A DNA stretch of 64,000 nucleotides from Kitasatospora sp. MMS16-BH015 (GTDB taxonomy: Bacteria; Actinomycetota; Actinomycetes; Streptomycetales; Streptomycetaceae): assembly GCF_002943525.1 (NCBI RefSeq), contig NZ_CP025394.1:2542001-2606000 (forward strand). The letters are read 5' to 3'. The notes under the pieces are model-generated. The model did not search any database. It was given only the letters and a program-made list of their open reading frames with translations, and had not been told where the DNA came from. Shown here piece by piece: positions 63,294-64,000 of the stretch. Positions within the stretch are counted from its first letter, which is position 1. Every line of letters begins with the position of its first letter. The translations under genes and the position numbers were made by a program.

Positions 63294-64000
63294 GCACCCC
63301 CGAGAGCAACACCCCCCGGATCAAGCCCGTCACCGGCGCCCAGTACTCCCGCATCCACGGGGTCGGCGGCTACCGCCCGGTGCGGGTCATCCCGAACGCC
63401 GAGGTGCTCGGGTGGATCGACTCCTCGGACGAGTGGATCCGCACCCGCAGCGGGATCGCCGAGCGCCGCTGGGCCGGCCCGGAGGAGACCGTCGCCGAGA
63501 TGTCGGTGCAGGCCGCCGGCAAGGCGATCGCCCAGGCCGGGATCGACCCGGCGCAGATCGGCGGCGTGATCGTCGCCACCGTCTCGCACCTCAAGCAGAC
63601 CCCGGCGATCGCCACCGACATCGCCGACCGGCTCGGCTGCGGCACCGCCCCGGCCTTCGACATCTCGGCCGCCTGCGCGGGCTTCGGCTACGGCCTGAGC
63701 CTGGCCGACGGCATGATCCGCGGCGGCAGCGCCGAGTACGTGCTGGTGATCGGTGTCGAGCGGCTCAGCGACCTGACCGACCAGTCGGACCGCTCCACCG
63801 CCTTCATCTTCGGCGACGGCGCGGGCGCGGCGATCGTCGGCCCGTCCGACACCCCCGGCATCGGCAAGGTGATCTGGGGCTCGGACAGCTCGCAGAAGGA
63901 CGTCATCTCGCAGACCCAGGCCTGGGACACCGCCTTCGCCAAGCCGGACGCCGTCAACGGCGCCGGCGAGGAGACCAAGTGGCCCGCGCTCCGGATGGAG
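63290..64000 (+). CDS. fabH: 3-oxoacyl-ACP synthase III (KASIII), 5' part
   Basis: The first 237 residues of FabH, cut by the right window edge. The ATG at 63290 overlaps the fabD stop by four bases. The chain reads RIHGVGGYRPVRVIPNAEVL, then DSSDEWIRTRSGIAERRWAG, and the active-site Cys129 in AFDISAACAGFGYGLS. It performs the first condensation of fatty acid synthesis from acyl-CoA and malonyl-ACP. The catalytic His and Asn lie outside the window. Confidence 0.96.
   Translation, partial: MSTPESNTPRIKPVTGAQYSRIHGVGGYRPVRVIPNAEVLGWIDSSDEWIRTRSGIAERRWAGPEETVAEMSVQAAGKAIAQAGIDPAQIGGVIVATVSHLKQTPAIATDIADRLGCGTAPAFDISAACAGFGYGLSLADGMIRGGSAEYVLVIGVERLSDLTDQSDRSTAFIFGDGAGAAIVGPSDTPGIGKVIWGSDSSQKDVISQTQAWDTAFAKPDAVNGAGEETKWPALRME

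Overview
The window is very GC-rich, with Actinobacteria-type GGAGG ribosome binding sites, many GTG starts, 4-nt gene overlaps and several leaderless promoters. It looks like core chromosome of a streptomycete (Streptomyces or Kitasatospora; the sequence does not separate them). The order TerD-TerD-AhpE-like peroxiredoxin-DUF3052-aceE, followed further on by fasR-fabD-fabH, matches the conserved streptomycete core as I remember it. Between these anchors lie blocks of accessory genes. There are no phage genes, transposases, CRISPR arrays or rRNA. One tRNA gene (Val, anticodon TAC) is present.

Layout. 0-1 kb: edge of a minus-strand gene and two decayed gene remnants, one an SDR fossil. 1-7.8 kb: a wall-anchored choice-of-anchor A protein with a long Thr-Pro stalk, a small membrane protein, an AidB-like acyl-CoA dehydrogenase with an amidohydrolase and TetR regulator, and a secreted trypsin-like protease. 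7.9-9.6 kb: an archaeal-type, probably non-discriminating aspartyl-tRNA synthetase behind a recognisable T-box leader with its own promoter. 9.7-13.6 kb: tandem secreted serine hydrolases, a FabR-like TetR regulator and two small membrane proteins. 13.6-24.8 kb: glyoxylate carboligase, UppP, an FtsW/RodA-type SEDS protein, a PhzF-like protein, two coupled hypotheticals, a GNAT acetyltransferase, an Old Yellow Enzyme, tRNA-Val, a coiled-coil protein and an FmdB-like zinc ribbon. 24.9-35.3 kb: a tellurium-resistance (ter) stress locus: a four-gene coupled biosynthetic operon (CitE-like lyase, PRTase/TRSP, StiP, HAD), three TerD proteins, a TerA-like protein, a TerC/DUF475 membrane protein and a DUF2637 protein. 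35.4-41.5 kb: peroxiredoxin, DUF3052, the pyruvate dehydrogenase E1 gene aceE and a membrane Ser/Thr kinase. 41.5-60.9 kb: accessory genes, including a MerR/aldolase/CMD locus, an XRE-methyltransferase module bracketed by inverted 57-bp repeats, an MFS exporter with its TetR repressor, a NarL-type two-component system, two DUF1023 hydrolases with an acyltransferase, a WYL/DinB pair, a MerR/aldo-keto reductase operon, a beta-lactamase-fold hydrolase and a pirin. 60.9-64 kb: fasR, fabD and the start of fabH, the type II fatty acid synthase cluster.

The most notable signals are the T-box leader of the AspRS gene, the ter-linked biosynthetic operon, two families of palindromic repeats placed mostly between convergent genes (one extends the methyltransferase reading frame), a degenerate 17-18-bp tandem array at the uppP end, an in-frame TAA splitting a conserved small gene, and a 167-nt identical tract between the tandem serine hydrolases. 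All identifications rest on reading motifs by eye; no database search was run.
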